A stretch of 6,919 nucleotides of DNA from Gemmatimonadales bacterium (GTDB lineage Bacteria > Gemmatimonadota > Gemmatimonadetes > Gemmatimonadales > GWC2-71-9). The DNA lies in NCBI GenBank assembly GCA_013003805.1, contig JABDII010000607.1:1-6919 (forward strand). Reading direction: 5' to 3'. The notes under the pieces were generated by a model. That model had not been told where the DNA came from. It saw only the letters and a list, made by a program, of their open reading frames with translations, and searched no databases. Both the position numbers and the translations under genes were made by a program. Shown in pieces: positions 5,794 through 6,919 of this stretch. Position 1 is the stretch's first letter; each line of letters begins with the position of its first letter.

Positions 5794-6919
5794 TGGCGAC
5801 GCTGACAGTTCGCGATGCCCGCCGCCTGGCGCTGGCCCGGAGCGGCCTACTCAAACCTGCCTGGACAGGGGCGCCGCAACGCGCGGCGGGCCGGGGCAAA
5901 CGGGCTCGGGCCGCGGCCAACGCCGTCATCCAACGGTTTGGTTACCTCCAGCTCGATACGGTTTCGATCACCGGGGCGCGAAGCCACACGATCGTCTTAC
6001 TCTCCAGGCTCGATGGGTTCGATCCCGCCCTCGGCGAAGAACTGCTGCAACCCGGTGAGCCACTCTTCGAGTACTGGGGTCACGAAGCCAGCTGGATCCC
6101 CCTCGACCTTTATCCCGCTTTCGAGTTCCGCCGGCGCGAGTTCCGCCATCACCCCTGGTGGGGAGATGTCGTCGGTCAGCATCCCCAAGCCGCTCGGACC
6201 CTTCGCCGCCGAATTCGCGAGGAAGGACCTCTGCGCTCGGCCGAGATGGAGGGCCGGGGAAGTCGCGGTTGGTGGGATCTGAAGGCTGCTAAGCGGGTCG
6301 CGACCGCTCTCTGGTCGAGCGGCGAGCTCGCAATTCGGGATCGGAGAAATTTCCAGCGGACCTACGATCTGACGGAGCGAGTCATCCCCGAAGCCCTGCG
6401 GCGCCGACCGCTTCCGAAGCGGCAGGGGCTCGAGACCTTATTGCTCAGGGCGCTCGAGGGCCACGGATGGGCGACGACCGGGACGATCGCGTCGACCTGG
6501 CGCCTGGTCAATCGGAAGAAGGAAATCGTCGGCACGCTCGAGCGCCTCGTCGATCGGGGTGATGTGGTGACCTGTTCGATCGAGGATTACGGCGCCCGGC
6601 CAACGCCTGGGTGGGTCCGGCCTGACGACCTAGAGCTGGCTCACCGGTTGCGCACCGTGCGCCCACGAGGAGACAAGGGCGTGCTCCTGTCGCCGTTCGA
6701 CCCGCTCCTGTGGGACCGAAAGCGGGTCAAGCGACTTTTCGGCTTCGACCAGATCCTCGAGATCTTCAAGCCTGCTCCAAAGCGTACGTACGGCTATTAC
6801 TGCCTTCCGGTGCTCGCAGGTGAGCGGCTGGTGGCGCGCTTCGATCTCAAAGCGGAGCGGAAGCAGGGGATCCTCCGCGTCCTGTCGTGCCGCTTCGAGG
6901 GCACGGGGACGGCTCAGGC
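5793..6919 (+). CDS. ycaQ: YcaQ-type DNA glycosylase (winged-helix family), 3' end cut by the window
   Basis: The frame opens at GTG 5793 and stays open to the window end, giving 375 residues; family members are around 400, so little is missing. Residues 49-65 read FGYLQLDTVSITGARSH, with the QLD triplet at 53-55 matching the Gln-hydrophobic-Asp catalytic motif of YcaQ/AlkX, as distinct from Gln-x-Gln of AlkZ-type enzymes. Further on are FEYWGHEASWIPLDLYP, the winged-helix region, LSPFDPLLWDRKRVKRLFGF (about 299-318) and KPAPKRTYGYYCLPVL. These are all signatures of the family. E. coli YcaQ unhooks DNA interstrand crosslinks and removes alkylated bases; a similar repair role is inferred. GTG is chosen because it fits the domain start and touches the preceding stop codon. 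No separate ribosome site is seen, consistent with coupling. Confidence 0.9.
   Translation, partial: MATLTVRDARRLALARSGLLKPAWTGAPQRAAGRGKRARAAANAVIQRFGYLQLDTVSITGARSHTIVLLSRLDGFDPALGEELLQPGEPLFEYWGHEASWIPLDLYPAFEFRRREFRHHPWWGDVVGQHPQAARTLRRRIREEGPLRSAEMEGRGSRGWWDLKAAKRVATALWSSGELAIRDRRNFQRTYDLTERVIPEALRRRPLPKRQGLETLLLRALEGHGWATTGTIASTWRLVNRKKEIVGTLERLVDRGDVVTCSIEDYGARPTPGWVRPDDLELAHRLRTVRPRGDKGVLLSPFDPLLWDRKRVKRLFGFDQILEIFKPAPKRTYGYYCLPVLAGERLVARFDLKAERKQGILRVLSCRFEGTGTAQ

Noticed and set aside
5815..6282. Plus-strand frame of 155 codons within the YcaQ gene
   Set aside because: Ser/Pro-rich out-of-frame shadow; the correct frame carries the glycosylase motifs from 5793 to the window end.
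1..6919. Defence island, toxin-antitoxin pair, prophage, insertion sequence or CRISPR array
   Set aside because: No transposase, integrase, toxin, nuclease-effector or phage motif was seen, and no spaced direct repeats. The YcaQ-VOC cluster is the nearest to a stress-resistance unit.

Overview
The window is a GC-rich, gene-dense bacterial chromosome fragment. Both ends are cut: a heme oxygenase-like gene runs off the left edge and a YcaQ-type DNA glycosylase gene runs off the right. No RNA genes, insertion sequences, CRISPR arrays, tRNAs, attachment sites or convincing rho-independent terminators were seen. No gene-free stretch exceeds 300 bases. The gene mix (secreted creatininase-like enzyme, lumazine-binding/NTF2-like secreted protein, DUF2277, DUF3224, VOC proteins, YcaQ, a plant-type arginase-like ureohydrolase, Planctomycete-like membrane protein) suits a soil or sediment bacterium of a phylum such as Gemmatimonadota or Acidobacteriota. 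This is a guess from gene flavour; no phylogenetic marker is present.

Layout. Positions 1-321 (minus): a very small single-helix membrane protein gene overlaps the start of the heme oxygenase gene by four bases (ATGA). A TTGACA-type promoter candidate lies upstream at about 359-387. Positions 363-3205 (plus): a two-helix membrane protein, a four-helix membrane protein, an SRPBCC (START-like) protein, a DUF3224 gene broken by three single-base indels, and an arginase/agmatinase-family enzyme. Positions 3222-3647 (minus, convergent with the arginase gene): a secreted lumazine-binding/NTF2-like protein. After a 144-bp divergent intergenic region, positions 3792-6919 (plus) hold a tightly packed cluster: VOC protein, exported creatininase-family protein, DUF2277 protein, second VOC protein, YcaQ-family glycosylase. 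Gaps are 31 and 19 bases, then overlaps of 4 bases and 1 base, so the last three genes are probably translationally coupled.

How the genes work together is mostly not evident; it looks like an ordinary mixed metabolic and stress neighbourhood. Points worth attention are the coupled mini-membrane protein/heme oxygenase pair, the triple indel in the DUF3224 gene, the creatininase-like protein that lacks two canonical metal-site motifs, the plant-arginase-like signatures in the ureohydrolase, and the coupled DUF2277-VOC-YcaQ unit. I saw nothing that clearly amounts to a new defence or mobile system.
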